Below are positions 26,000 to 38,104 of a DNA stretch of 64,000 nt, piece after piece (position 1 is the stretch's first letter; each line of letters begins with the position of its first letter). This DNA comes from Monosporascus cannonballus (lineage: Eukaryota > Ascomycota > Sordariomycetes > Xylariales). Both the position numbers and the translations under genes were made by a program. Location: contig QJNS01000020.1 in assembly GCA_004154925.1 (NCBI GenBank), forward strand, positions 124,001 to 188,000. The letters run 5' to 3'. The notes beneath the pieces are model-generated. The model ran no database searches. It saw only the letters and a list, made by a program, of their open reading frames with translations, and was not told where the DNA came from.

Positions 26000-26665
26000 G
26001 GGGAATAAACGACCGAAACACTTTTATAGCTGCGATAACGCAAATACCGTATGTATCATTTTGCCATAAGCCGTCCAAGGGTAATTTGGTATAGGAAAAG
26101 GCCGTTTGGCTATATTTTTGCCCGTACGGATTATGGTTATTACGTCGTAACTATAAGGATATTATGGTTAGTTAAATCCGGAACGTTTTTATAATTATTA
26201 TATAGCCAATTTAAATTTAATAAATTTTAATATTTTATATATTCGTCCAATATAAGTTAATATATATATAAGAATTTTTATGGAAATTTTTTAAATAAAA
26301 GTTAAGGTTAATACGGTTAAGGTTGGGCCTGGGAAATGGGCGACCGTGACGCCCTTTTGGCTGTAACAACATAACTACCGGTCGTATTATCGTATACCGG
26401 GTTTCCCTAATGTATTTTATATGGGAGAAATCCGTCCAGCAATCTTTTTGGCCGTACGAGCTATTGTTATTACGTCGCAACCATAAGAAGGTTAAGGCCA
26501 GCCAAATCCGGAACGCCCTTATGGCTGTAATATAACAATTATAACCCGTACGGATAAAAACATAGCCAAACGGGTTTTTCCTATATTGAATTACCTTTAG
26601 AAGGCCTATAGCAAAATGTTTTATATGGTAGTCGTATTGTCGCAATTATATGGGCGTTCCGGTTA
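26000..26665. repeat. 330-bp tandem duplication with internal inverted arms
   Basis: Two units of about 330 bp. For example CGACCGAAACACTTTTATAG at 26,010 pairs with CGACCGTGACGCCCTTTTGG near 26,341, and GGTTATTACGTCGTAAC at 26,142 pairs with TGTTATTACGTCGCAAC near 26,466. The start of unit 1 is also the reverse complement of the end of unit 2 (TATAGGAAAAGGCCGTTTGG against AAACGGGTTTTTCCTATA), with arms of roughly 150 bp. The second unit keeps more G+C. The 136-codon minus frame across it follows the repeat and is not taken as a gene. Confidence 0.7.
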
Positions 26666-26862
26666 AAAGAAATGTATTAATTTAAAATTTTCATTTTTTT
26701 TAATATTTCCATTAATTTAACCCCGAATTAAAAATTATATATACTATTTAAAAATTGCTTTAATGTTGTACATACTATTAATATTTGTAAATTTTCAAAA
26801 TAACTTTTGAAAAATTTATATGAGAACGCACCAAACGGAATTAAAAAATCATAATTTGCCAT

Positions 26863-26987
26863 CAGGCCCTATTGTGGAGGATTTCTTATTTTTTGTGGGG
26901 TTTTCTAAATTTGGTTAGCGTAATATTAAAAGCTACTTAGCCACAGCTGCGCCGTAGGCGTAGCTGCAACTTCCGAAATAGGGCCTG
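26863..26987. mobile_element. 125-bp inverted-repeat element (MITE-like)
   Basis: Ends CAGGCCCTATTGTGG and CCGAAATAGGGCCTG are near-perfect inverted repeats. A nested hairpin, CAGCTGCGCC-GTA-GGCGTAGCTG (26,944-26,966), lies near the right end. It is G+C-rich against its surroundings. No clear target duplication is visible and there is no coding content. The CAGG ends resemble some hAT termini, but the superfamily is unassigned. Confidence 0.65.
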
Positions 26988-27301
26988 ATTTTAATAAGAC
27001 AATTTAATTATTAATCGAATTATTATTATAATTTATGTTTATATTATCATTCGGAAATAATAAATATAATAACTATATATTTCCTTACCCTTTTTTTTCA
27101 AAACCTTTTATAATTATATAACGAAAGTTTTTCGCTTTTTTTACGCAGATAATAATTATTTAAATTTCCGCCACTTAAAATCTACCTGGAAATTCTGTAA
27201 CCAACGAATTTTGCGTTATTTTTATAAAGTTTTGCCGCCTTATAGTATTTTAAGTTACGCTATATATCTGCGACCGTTTTTCGTACGTTTTTTAGCATAT
27301 T

Positions 27302-28700
27302 ATTTGTAAATTCGAATTTCTTAAATAACGTAAGAATTACGTTTCTATACGTAATTTCTCCTGATATATAATCCGGACGTCTGGATAACCTATTCGCCGG
27401 GTTACGGCATTCAGTCTGTATTAGATTTCAAAATCAAATTACATAAAGTAATAAATTTATCGAGTTAAGTTTTTTCTAAGATTATGTGCCGGTGCCTTTA
27501 TTATGTCTTTTAGCGCCAAATAATCGGTAAATATTAGGAAACTTTTTTCCGTACCTTTAAGGTATTGCCGTTAATATTTTAGGCTTTTTATAATCGTTAA
27601 TAATCCTTATTACCTTATAACCTACCGTTTTTCGATTGGATTTAATTTTCGCAATTAATATATAATTAAGCATTAATACTTTCCGTATGTCTATAAAAAT
27701 GTCTTTAATGTGGCTTTTACCGAGGCTTTTATTTTAATCTTAATATTCTTAGCGTTATTCTAGTATCGGAAAATAATTGCCGACTAAAAGGCATTTTAAA
27801 ATTTCGGAACGTGTTTTTAACTTTTTCGGATTATCGGAATTTTGCTGTTTTACCTTTGCCTTAAGCCCTTTTTAAAAATCTAATAATAGGTTCGGTAATA
27901 CGCAAATAATAAGTAATAAATTTCTGATAAAAATTCGCAAATCTCGAAAATATTTAAATATTATAAATTAATTTCGGTTCTGGCCATATTTTAATAATAT
28001 TAATCCTTTGGCAGTTTATTTCTAAGCTGTTAATATTAATTACAAATTTTAAAAAAAAAATTTAAAAGCAATTTGTGTTTAAACGTTTTAACAAATAATA
28101 AATATTATAATAACCGTTTGTAAATTAATTAAAAATATTTTGTATATTTTTTTCGTTATCCGAAAAAATAATTATAAAATTTAAATATCTTATATACATA
28201 TAATTAATTAATTTAATTAATAGCTCATATACATTAGCTTAAAATATAGCCGGTACGTTAATAAAACTAAATAATATAACTATATATTTAAATTATCCGT
28301 ACCGCGTTTTGAAAGCGGTTTTTTACTAGTTATCTTTTTTAATTTTAATACGGTAATAAACGTTTTTAAAACTGTTTTCCGAAAATATTTTAATTAACCT
28401 TAAGCAATTTATTATTTTTAAAATTAAGGGTAAAGAGTATCGGTTTTTTATCGTTACCCCATTTAGCCCTTTATAATTGACGTATATTCTGAAATTGCCG
28501 TCTTTTTAGGTACAAATCATATTAGTACCTTTACGTCCGTTTTCGAATAACGTATCTGGCCTGCCTTTAGGTTTTTTTCGGATATATTTTTCGAATACCC
28601 TGTTTAAGCTTCCGAAATAGAGTAAATTGGGCCGAATAAAGGCGTTTTCTCTGAGATTAAATTTATTGTATATTTTGCCCCTAGTAATTAAGGTATTTTT
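27302..28700 (-). pseudogene. Gy-C reverse transcriptase and RNase H remnants
   Basis: On the minus strand from about 28,545 to 28,210 the blocks KDGNFRIYVNYKGLN, VTIKNRYSLPLI, VYYRIKIKKDN, KTAFKTRYG and FKYIVILFSFIN follow in the order of Gypsy reverse transcriptase: K-K-D-G-S-x-R-x-C-V-D-Y-R-x-L-N, then N-R-Y-P-L-P, then W-K-T-A-F-R-T-R-x-G, then F-x-Y-x-V-M-P-F-G-L-x-N-A-P. The catalytic D-x-R-D-A-Y is lost. At 27,302-27,420 NPANRLSRRPDYISGEI matches the N-P-A-D-x-L-S-R-R-P-D-Y end of Gypsy RNase H. Stops interrupt all blocks. Confidence 0.9.
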
Positions 28701-30862
28701 TCCCTGTTTTTTCGCAATATATTCGCCGTAAACTCTCTCTATATATAGGGAGGTCGGTTATCCTTTATTTGTATTATTTTGGCATTCCGGAATATTTAAC
28801 TTTTTGATTAAACTTATCAGATTAACGGTATAAATTTGCTTATCGGAAAACGTTAGATTTGCGATTTTCTACTTATTGACCTTTTATAATAATCTATATA
28901 ATCATTAACATATGATTATATTTAATAAAATGTTTAATTTGTCTATTTTTAGTCCGAATAATAGGAAATTAGGCGTTTTCTAGTTACGGCATATTACAAA
29001 ATAAATTTGCTGAAATTTCTGTTCGTTCTCATTATTATTCATCATATTAATAGGAATTTCGTAAGCTTTATAATATTTGATATACGTATCGTTAATGAAG
29101 ATAAGTCCTAGAATATTTATGAAAATAAGTTAGAGGTTAAGTTTTTTCGCTACTTTTTTATTTGCAGTATTCATTTGTACTCCGATATTTATATTTACTT
29201 ATATTATTATATCCTCTGTATTTATTTTAATAAATAGCTTTTTTAAAAGGTTGCTTTGTTTTAACCGTTTTATAATTATTAGCCGAAATAGGTTAAACAT
29301 ATACGTTTATTCCGGTTCTTTTTTTGGGTTTACGTTTAGAAATGATTTTGATTTATTGTTATATATTATGATATTTTGTACGCCTTTCAGAAATCTGTTT
29401 CCGTATAGGCAGGATAGCAGAGTTTTTATATTTTTTTTAATTTCGCAATTTACGTTTTTATAATTTAACTTTCTATAATTATAATACTTAAATAGGCTCT
29501 TATAAAAATTAAGTGTATTATGTTATATAGATTTGTTCCGATTTTAACTAAATCGGCAATTATCTGTTTTCCGAATATAAAAACGCCTGTAATTCTTATT
29601 GTTTTTACGTGGCGTTTTTAATTTACTTTAGAGATCTTTTGTGCTGAAACCGTTACAATAAAATTGTTTATCTTTATTAATATTTTTTGTAAAAAATAAT
29701 CGGTTTTCTTTTGCTTTTTTTCAGGCGTTCTAATAATGTTCTGCCTTATTTACTATGTTATTAACTCGTTTTAACTTAACGTTTTTTCGCATTAAGGTAT
29801 TTTATAACACTAATATTAATTTATAAAAGTAATTAAAACCAAAGCGTTTATTATCTCGATTATTTTCCGGGCTAAAAACGTTTATAAGCTTTATTTTATA
29901 AACTAAGAACCTTTATTTAATCCAAGTTTAACGGTAATTAATTACGTTATTATCGTAATTTTATAAATTATTCGGTATGTTTCTTATCGAAAAAATTAGG
30001 ATTTACGCAACCTTTCTTAATAAAAATTTATAAAACTTGTATTTTCAATTTTTTCGTAATTAAAATAATTAAATGTAATAGGATATAATTACTAAACGTT
30101 TGTAATAAAAACGTCTCTATAGCTTTGTAAGACAACGAGAGTGCAACGCTAGCTAAAATATTAAAAGGTCAGCAATTCCAAATCCTAATTGGGGTTTGGA
30201 CACCCTAATCCACCTTATAAGGACTAGCTGTGCATATTATCACAGGCTTATAACTTATTGAATATAAGTAAAAGTATTTTACCTTAATTTTTCGGCGCAA
30301 ATTTCGTAATAACTTTTATTTAATTTCTTTTTCTCTTTAATCGACGCGCGTTTAGAAAACTTTAAACAATTATAACGTATTATTCGTTTATTGCTTTTAA
30401 GCCTTTGCGACTATATCGTAATTAATTTATAAAACTTTGCTTTTTTAACTTATATCATTATTTATTATTCGGTTAGTTGTTAAAGTAATTTCGAATATTA
30501 TTTATTTTATTAACCGATAATCTTTAAGATTTGGTTATTATTAAGGGATTTAACCTTTTTTTATTTTGAATTCCGGGACGTAGTCGTTATATTACGTCCG
30601 TTTTGCAACCGTTTAATTAACGGTTATTGGGTCGCATTCTTATTGTATATATAAGGTAATTCGGGATTCCGGGAACTATGGTTCTTTGTTCGTTAGGGCT
30701 CCGTTATAAGCTTCTTCGCCTATTTCCGTGCCGTAATTAATTATTTGTCAGTTGGGTTCCGATCGGCGGTCTTTTCGATTAGTAACCTAGGTTCGTTTTA
30801 CAGTTAACAAGCTCTGTTTCTAGTAGTTATTACGTTATCCTCTATAGTAAAAATAAAAGAAT
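28701..30862 (-). pseudogene. Gy-C gag and leader region, degenerate
   Basis: Lies between reverse transcriptase and the 5' LTR on the minus strand, where gag and protease should be. No motif can be aligned. The last 300 bases (30,560-30,862) keep more G+C than the rest. The 70-codon plus frame at 29,251 is judged an antisense shadow. Confidence 0.4.
30117..30240. other. GC-richer island inside Gy-C
   Basis: About 120 bases with many unmutated TG and CA steps, including CAACGAGAGTGCAACGCTAG, the partial palindrome CCAAATCCTAATTGGGGTTTGG split by a short centre, and ACCCTAATCCACC. It may be a late short insertion. No terminal repeats or target duplication could be defined. Confidence 0.35.
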
Positions 30863-31073
30863 TATAAGATAATAGATAGCTATAAATTGGGGTAAGGTAA
30901 TTTCCGACCAATTACACATCATATTCCAAAAAGTAAATATATTAGGTTATTTCCATCTTGCATTTCCCATTAGCTGCTAGATAATAGATTTATATTAGTA
31001 AGTCGGTCGGTGGCTGATCGGTGGCTGGTTGACTACCAGCTTTATCCTTATAGCGGCTATATTCTTATAAATA
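30863..31073 (-). repeat. Gy-C 5' LTR
   Basis: Direct-repeat partner of 20,891-21,103, starting TATAAGATAATAGATAGC. It keeps ATTCCAAAAAGTAAATATAT and GGTGGCTGATCGGTGGCTGG. Differences from the left LTR are largely G to A and C to T. Confidence 0.8.
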
Positions 31074-31078
31074 TAATA

Positions 31079-32694
31079 TAATAAATCCAAAAGATCTATT
31101 TCGCTTTCTTGATAAATACCGTATATTTAAGAAATTTATTAAACTTAAAGGATAAGTATTTATTATTATTAATATTTCATCGAAATTAACTGTTTTTATT
31201 ATTTATTTTATATCTATAAATATTAGTATAACAAAGGTATTTTAATTTTTAATTACAGTAGAAATTATTTATCTTAAAAAATACTTATAAAGTTTAATCT
31301 TAAACTCTCGAAAAATATAATAATTCTTATATTTTAAAATATCGTTTTAAGAATGAGTAATAATAGTAGTAATATATTCTGGCCTTAAAAATCGAATTAG
31401 TTTTTTTTCTCCTTATTCTTTGCTTTATTAGTGATTTTATATTTAAATATTTTAAAATTCTTCTAAAATTAAAGCGTTTTTTATTTTTTAAATAGTTTTT
31501 TTGCCATAATTTAAATATTTTATTTGAATTTACTTTTTTAAAGTTCTTTTATCATAGTATTCGTGTTTTTAAATTTGCCTTTATACTTTTTAACTTTATT
31601 ATTAAAATTTGTATTATTATTTTGTTTATTAGTTTTTTTTTCTCTTAAAATAGAAATTAAAAGTTCGTCTATCCACGATAATAACTTTATCGGTATATTC
31701 AATAAGAAATCTTATTTTAAGTTTTATATATAATTTATTTTCAACTTGTATTCTCAAGCCGTTATAATAATAATAAACTAAACTGTTTTTTAACAAATTA
31801 AAAATAGTAGCTAAATAATTAAATTCGGTTATATATTAAAACGTTAATATTGTTCGGCGAAAGAAAATTACCTAATTACGTATTATTCTTTATTTAAACT
31901 TCTCTATCAAATGTATTTATTTTTTAAAATGCTTGTACTTATTAAAAATTTAAATTTTTATATTCGAAAGTTTGTCTGAATAACTCTGCAAGTAACTTTT
32001 AATAATAGATTCGAACTATCAAAACTTTTTAACGCAGTAATTACGAAATAACAATGATTTTCGAATAATCTTCTATTAAAGAAACGTTATAAATTTAAAT
32101 TAAAATGTAACTTAAACTAAAAATGTTTTTATATCGATAAATTTATTATAAGACTTGAAGAAAATTAACCTATAACGTTTAACGATTGGCATATTATAAT
32201 AATTAAAAATAATATAATATTTTATTCAAACTAATATACGTTAAATAATAATAGAATTAATGTTTTTTATTTTTGAAAGTATTTAACATTTTTAAGGCTT
32301 TAACTTTCGTTAGTAAGATATATAGATTTTATCGATTATAACTTTTTCTTTTCTTACTTTTATGTAATCTTACTTTTTTTAAATTTTCTTAGTCTTAAAT
32401 TCGTATATTTAAATAATATTTTTAACGGAAATACATTATTATTAGGAACAGAAACGCTTTTTAAAATCAAATAATAAACCATACTATATTATTAATTCAT
32501 TATAGAACCTTTTCGAACAGTAATAAATTAATTAATCTAATTATTAATCCCATATCAATTAATAAATGATATCGGATATAATATTTATTTTTAAACGCTA
32601 TTTTTTATTAATTCCTATATTAAATTTAAAAAACACTTATACCTTAACTGCATAGTAAATTATTTATCGGCGTTTAATTACAGAATAACTAAAA
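31079..32694 (-). pseudogene. Gy-B gag and leader region, degenerate
   Basis: Part of Gy-B between the Gy-C insertion and the 5' LTR. The plus strand is T-rich, so the minus strand is A/G-rich and would be Lys-rich, as expected near a gag nucleocapsid. No zinc knuckle or capsid motif is recognisable. Confidence 0.4.
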
Positions 32695-33118
32695 TATAAC
32701 GAATCTATTATGTACTTATTTAGAAATACAAAATAATGTCCGAAATACAGTTTTATTTTATTAAAAGCATTAAAGAAACAATAATTTAAAAGTTTATTTA
32801 TTAAACAATTTACACACCTTTCTTAAAATGAAAAACGGTTACTTTTAATTATAAATTTAAATTACTAATTAGGAAACGAAAGCTAAGTAAGTAATTATTT
32901 ATATAAAAAACATGTATTATATTTATTCTTTTTGTTTTTATTGGTCTTTGTAGTTTAGGAAAAAGCCATTGCTTTTAATCTTGGAAAACTTCTGGATACT
33001 TTTTAAGAAAAAGAAAGATACTAATAGTTTCGAGGCTTTTGCGATTAAAGTAAGGATTTTGACGGGTCAGTTTATCTGGCCTTTTCTAGATCTAGTAGTG
33101 TCTCCTCGAGACATAACA
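32695..33118 (-). repeat. Gy-B 5' LTR
   Basis: Starts TATAACGAATCTA and ends GAGACATAACA in plus orientation. The right half keeps much G+C (GGTCAGTTTATCTGGCC, TAGTAGTGTCTCCTCGAG). It is followed by CTAAG, which nearly matches the GTAAG preceding the partner LTR. Confidence 0.8.
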
Positions 33119-34150
33119 CTAAGTTCAGTGTTTTAATTATGGTAAAATGAGGTATAAAGATTATAAATGCCTAAAATTTCAAAGGTTACGATAGAATAAT
33201 TAGATATATATATTAAAAGATTAAAGATAATTTAAAAAACGATAATAAGATTATTAAAGTAATTTATACTTAATATAAATAAAAGTAATTATAGCGAATA
33301 GCTTAATTCAAAATATAAATATATTAAAAACTTAATTTAGACATTGTTTAAAAAATACTGCTGCGTTTTAAAAAATAGTTTACGGAATATAAAAACTAGA
33401 TAACGGCTATTTATTTCGAGATTTTAGCTTGTTATAGCAGAATATATGCCCTATATTATAGACAACGAGAATACTTAATATATAACACATAGAAAAAGCT
33501 TATTTATTAATATAATATATGTATATATAAAGAAGGATTTAATTTTCTCAAGTATATCGAAAATAATAAGATAAATAAATAATGATATTAATATGTTCCA
33601 ATTCTTGTCTTTTAAAACATTATCGATAAACGAACCGCGTTATAAAGTTAGCTGGAAGAAAAATAATATCTGTAATAAGATTCTTCTTTATAATAAATGT
33701 AATGCTTAATTTGCAAAGAATTGATTTAATATATCGTAAAGAGCATTGCTAAAAGATTATTATAAATTTTTATTTTTAGCTAACGTTTATTATAAATATT
33801 AACAAAACATAAATATTAAAAAACAAGATTGAATGATTTATTTAAGAGTGCTATCAGAAGAAAAACGAATTACAAAAGACCTGATAAGACGTTTCTAACT
33901 ATACGAAAAAGATTATTTACGTAATGTAAGAAACAATTACCAAATAATTAAAAATAATTAATATAGTTTATGAAATAAATGTGTGTGCAAAAATTATAAA
34001 TATAGTAGTCTAACGTATTATATTAAAGAATATAAATAAGGTTAAGTAAATTCGAAAAGAATGAAACGAAATTACTTATAAAAAAGCCGCAAAATAATAA
34101 GACTTGAAGAAATTAAATGAATTCTGCGAAAACGGCTTTAAACGCGATAA
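33119..34150 (+). pseudogene. Copy D gag remainder
   Basis: Resumption of copy D after the Gy-B insertion. A frame near 33,185 reads VTIE, a stop, then LDIYIKRLKDN and NDNKIIKVIYT, a charged helical stretch like a gag N-terminal coiled coil. All frames are repeatedly stopped. The assignment rests mainly on position before protease. Confidence 0.4.
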
Positions 34151-37100
34151 ATAAAGCCATTAATAATATTAAAATTTTATATATACGATTTAAAACATGT
34201 TGATATACCGTAATAATGGGTTACAGTATTCTGGGCGAAAATTATATTATACTGGATATTAGTAATAAGTTTAAATTATTCTAAATATACAAAATAAACT
34301 ATTATATAATTACGAATGCCGAAAGTTATAATTTAATTTACGATAATAAAAAGATTTAATACGAGATTGATTATTTAGATATTTATGTTAAAAAGTAATA
34401 TTAAATTATAGATTTTAATATCATTATATTTGGGAATTACGATATAATTTTAAGGTTATTATAAATGTACTTGTACGAAATTTTAATTAACGGAGAAACT
34501 GGTAAGGTAAAGTTCGTCTTATATTTTATTGATAAATAAAAAAAGAAAAACCGAAATTTTAATATTCTATTAAAAATAGTAATAAATCAAAGCTTAAATT
34601 GCGATACATATTTAACTACTTCACAGGATATCGTACAAAAAAAGAATGAATATTAAAAGAACGACGTATTATTATTATTATTATTAAAATAAAATTCAAA
34701 TAATGAAATAATATTTAAAAATAACAGTTTTAAAAGTTTAAAATACTAATTAAGATATTATTATAATATTATAGATATAAATAACTCTTTAAAAGAATTA
34801 CATACCAAATTATCAAAATATAGTAAATAAAGTTATAAAATAATTGCTAAAAAGGTTTATTTATAAACTTTTACCTTATATATAATTTTAATAAAAACGA
34901 ATTACTCGTTTTTAAAAACATTTGAAAAATCGGTTATGAAAAAAAAAAATTCGAGTTTTGAAATTGAATATAAAGTAGCTTCGGTTTTTCGTAACTAAAA
35001 AATAGCAAGTTATAATTAGTAGTTAAGTATTGGTAATTAATGAATTTTATTATTAAGAATCCAATATTATTATTTTGAATTATTAAAATAAAACACTGAT
35101 TTTACGAACTAAAAAGTTTATAATATTTTTTAAAAATAGATATCATTGTATAAAAAATTGAAAAAGAATATAAATAAACGGCGCTTCAAAACAAAATAAA
35201 AAACAATTAAAATATTTAGTTATATTAATAAGCTTTAGAAATATACCAGTAATTTTCGAATATATAATAAATTTTATATTACGAAAATACCTCGATATTT
35301 TTATTATATACTTTTTGGACAATATTGGTATTTATTCGAAAGAAAAAGTATATATAAAATATATATATTAAATCTTTCAAGTTTTACAGAACTCTAAATT
35401 ATTAATTAATATATTGAAAAATTAATGTTATAAGTAAGAAATAAACTACTTGAAATGTATTATTATTTTAGGATATATTAAAGTAAATTCTAAGAAACTT
35501 TTTATAATTACCAAATAGTAAACGTTAATTATAATTTAAACAAATACAGGCATTTCTTAAATTTAACAATTATTTTAAAAATTGTATTCGAAAGTTTAAT
35601 AAAGGCATTATATTTTATATTTAACCTTATTAAAGAAAGAATTTAAACTAATGTTATAAATAGAAAAAACTTTCGAAAAACTAAGAATACGATCATTAAC
35701 GCATTAATATTTATTATATACAATTTAACATACTTTATTAAGTTAACAATCCATATTTCGGATTATGGGTTAAATATGATAATCGGATAACGGAATAATT
35801 AAGTCAAATTGTATTTTATTTAATTTTTTAATAAAAGTTTAAAAAATCGAATGTAATTATGTTATTTCGAATAAGAAATTTATAAATATTATAACTTTTT
35901 AAAACTTCTAGTATTTTTAATAAAAGGTTTTATTAACTTAAAATGTATACTAATTATTAAACTTTTATTGATTTTATAATAATTAAAAAGCTTACAAAAC
36001 GATAATTATAATACGTAAAAAGAATAGCAAATTTTAATTTAAAGATTATTTATACAAAGCGATTAAAAATAAGAGAATAAATACTTTATATAAATATTTA
36101 AATTTCAAAAAAGGGCTAAATAAAAGTAATTTTACTCTTTACGGTATAATTTCAAAAGAATATTTATATTTACGACAAGTTATAACGATAAAGATTATAT
36201 AATATAATATATATTAAGAAAGTAGAAAATATAATGCTAATTTACCAAACAATGAAAATTTTAATTAATTGTAAATTTTTAAAATCATATGAAATAAACT
36301 TAATATGTTATATATATATTCATTGTATATATACCTAAAATTTAATAAAGCTTTCAAATACTTTTAACGTATTTATAAATATTTAAAAAAAAATCATAAT
36401 TTTAAAAAACACAATAACAATATAACCTTTATAAGAAGTTATAACTATTACTAATTTTAGAAATTCTATAACTTTCGATTATTATACACTATATTATTAA
36501 ACTTTTCTTATTAAACGATTTAATAATAGAAATATTTTACGATAGCTTTTTCGTAATCCTTAAAAAGCTTACGACATTGTCCTATGTTTTATCTTACTAA
36601 AGGATTTAATATTAAAAGAATAATTTACATTTCGTCAAAACATTGAATATATACTGATTATTATATAAAATTGTTTTCAATTAACAAATTACGTTTACTT
36701 TAAAAATATAGTAAAATTTTATAGTATAAATCGCTTTAAATTTTAAATTATATAACGTATGATAAACTTGAAATCAATATGTAAACGAAACAATTAAATT
36801 AAATATGAAAAGTCTATTGACAATATTAGGGTAACAACGAAAAGTATATTTAAGTTGAAATATTATCTATTGTCTAATTAACTTATAATATCAATTATTA
36901 CGAAAATATTAAAATAACCTTAATAAATACGAAGTTGAATTTTATATCAAATACAATTAAAAGTATATATAATGAATTTATTAATATTAAAATAATATGA
37001 CCTTAATATATTTTAGATAATTATATTCAAAATTATATTTAACATTGATATTCGTATGTAAATAATTACAAAAACATTATAATTAAAAGAAAAGAATTAA

Positions 37101-37471
37101 CTTACGAAAAAAGAAAAATAATTTATCTTATTATAAAAGTGATTATATCAAAAGCTAGCAAATAATTTAACTTCAAATATACCGGTTTATATAAAATCAT
37201 CTAGAAAAGTTTAAAAACCTTTTATTAATGAGAATTTTTATTAAAATTTAAATTGTATTTAATTTTTCGTGTTTTTATACTTAAGTTAATAGCACATATT
37301 ATTACGGCTTAAACGGGATAAGATAATATGGAAACAAAAAACGAAATTGTATAAAAAGTAGAAAAGTTCTTAATATACGTAAAAAAAAGAATTATTTAGT
37401 ACTTACTTAAATGAGAAATTTATCCAAATTCTGAAAATACCTAGAAATTTACAAAGAATCTTATAAATATT
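34151..37471 (+). pseudogene. Copy D pol: protease, reverse transcriptase, integrase remnants
   Basis: Around 34,400-34,460 the plus strand reads GNYDIILRLL, matching the Y-D-I-I-L-G-x-P-W of the Gypsy protease C-terminus. At 35,204-35,368 a 55-codon open stretch matches the reverse transcriptase blocks: LKYLVILISFRNIPVIFEYI for the F-x-Y-L-V-M-P-F-G-L-x-N-A-P-A-T-F block, then LRKYLDIF and FLDNIGIYSK for the Y-L-D-D-I-L-I-Y-S-K active site. The second catalytic Asp is Asn. RNase H and integrase downstream are not readable. Confidence 0.8.
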
Positions 37472-38034
37472 TATTACCTATTAAAAGGTTTTTATTAATA
37501 ACGCCGAAAGCGTTTTATAAAACGTTTAAATTAATAGTTAACCAGTTAATAGTATTAAGGCTGGTCTAATTAAAAAAGCCGTAATCGATATTAATGCGGT
37601 TGTTTCGGCTGTTAATAGTTTTTGTTTTCGTTTAAAACGTTTAAATCTTTTTATTATTTCGGCGCCCTTCATATTACCACGAAATATTTTTATGCCTTAA
37701 TAACAAAAAATTCGCTATTATTTTTAAAAACGATTTAATTTATTAACAGCGATACGTAACGTTTTTGAATCTGCTTTTCTTTATACTGTAAATAATTTCT
37801 TTTGTTAAAAAGTTTCGGGTATTTAATTTTAAATAGTTTAAATATATCGTAAAGATTGCCATAACGAATATGTCGCGTATATTCTTTAGAATCACGAAAA
37901 ACTCTGTATTTTGTTTTTTGTTTTTTATAACGAAAGTAAAAAGGTATAATAAAAACTAGACCAATAATTTATTTTAATAAAAGAAAAACGTTAATGTGTT
38001 TATGCGAACGAATTTCCTTAATACGACCAGATAT
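37472..38034 (-). pseudogene. Gy-A antisense accessory gene, copy D
   Basis: Runs on the minus strand, opposite to copy D pol, between integrase and the 3' LTR. The start (ATA where copy 1 has ATG) is followed by SGRIKEIRSHKHIN, aligned with copy 1 LDRIQKSRFRKRIN. Further on, YTRHIRYGNLYDIF aligns with YARYIYHHGPCNIF, and IKYPKLFNKRNYLQYKEKQI with the Glu/Lys-rich linker. KGAEIIKRFKRFKRKQK aligns with KGTEAMEKFKRLKKEQK, and the Asn-Trp tail follows. Cys codons read as Tyr. Several stops are present. The conserved opposite orientation in an inverted element argues that the antisense arrangement is ancestral. Confidence 0.7.
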
Positions 38035-38085
38035 AATAAAGTAAAAAAAGAATGTTTATAAGTAAAAAATTTTCGAAATGAAAAT

Positions 38086-38104
38086 TTTAAAAAGAAGAAA
38101 ATCG
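38086..38104 (+). other. Polypurine tract of copy D
   Basis: Purine-rich run AAAAAGAAGAAAATCG directly precedes the 3' LTR start (TATTATGA). The equivalent tract of copy 1 ends GAGATCG at the same place on the minus strand. Confidence 0.6.

Larger units (their letters stand above)
20891..31073 (-). mobile_element. Gy-C: minus-strand Gypsy retrotransposon nested in Gy-B
   Basis: Direct repeats of about 212 bp (20,891-21,103 and 30,863-31,073) bound a minus-strand Gypsy gene set. Reverse transcriptase lies at about 28,270-28,545, the end of RNase H at 27,302-27,420 and the integrase core at 23,587-23,814. A Tc1/mariner-type element (24,133-25,433), a 330-bp tandem repeat block and a 125-bp inverted-repeat element lie between RNase H and integrase. 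A target duplication TAATA is possible (20,885-20,889 and 31,074-31,078) but off by one base from the best LTR alignment. Confidence 0.75.
15594..33118 (-). mobile_element. Gy-B: minus-strand Gypsy retrotransposon nested in copy D
   Basis: Two LTRs of 419 and 424 bp in the same orientation bound it (15,594-16,012 and 32,695-33,118). Integrase is on the minus strand next to the left LTR, so the left LTR is the 3' one. Flanks GTAAG and CTAAG match at four of five bases. Removing Gy-C (10.2 kb) and the solo Gy-A LTR (0.34 kb) leaves about 7.0 kb, a normal Gypsy length. The right LTR cannot belong to copy D because its orientation matches Gy-B and not the plus-strand D genes. Confidence 0.7.

Noticed and set aside
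26235..26645. 136-codon minus frame
   Set aside because: It lies wholly in the 330-bp tandem/inverted repeat, its residues follow the repeat structure, and there is no recognisable domain.
33119..33200. Idea that the LTR at 32,695 is the 5' LTR of the plus-strand element D
   Set aside because: The LTR has the same orientation as its partner at 15,594, which adjoins a minus-strand integrase. D is bounded by Gy-A LTRs with the AATTT duplication.
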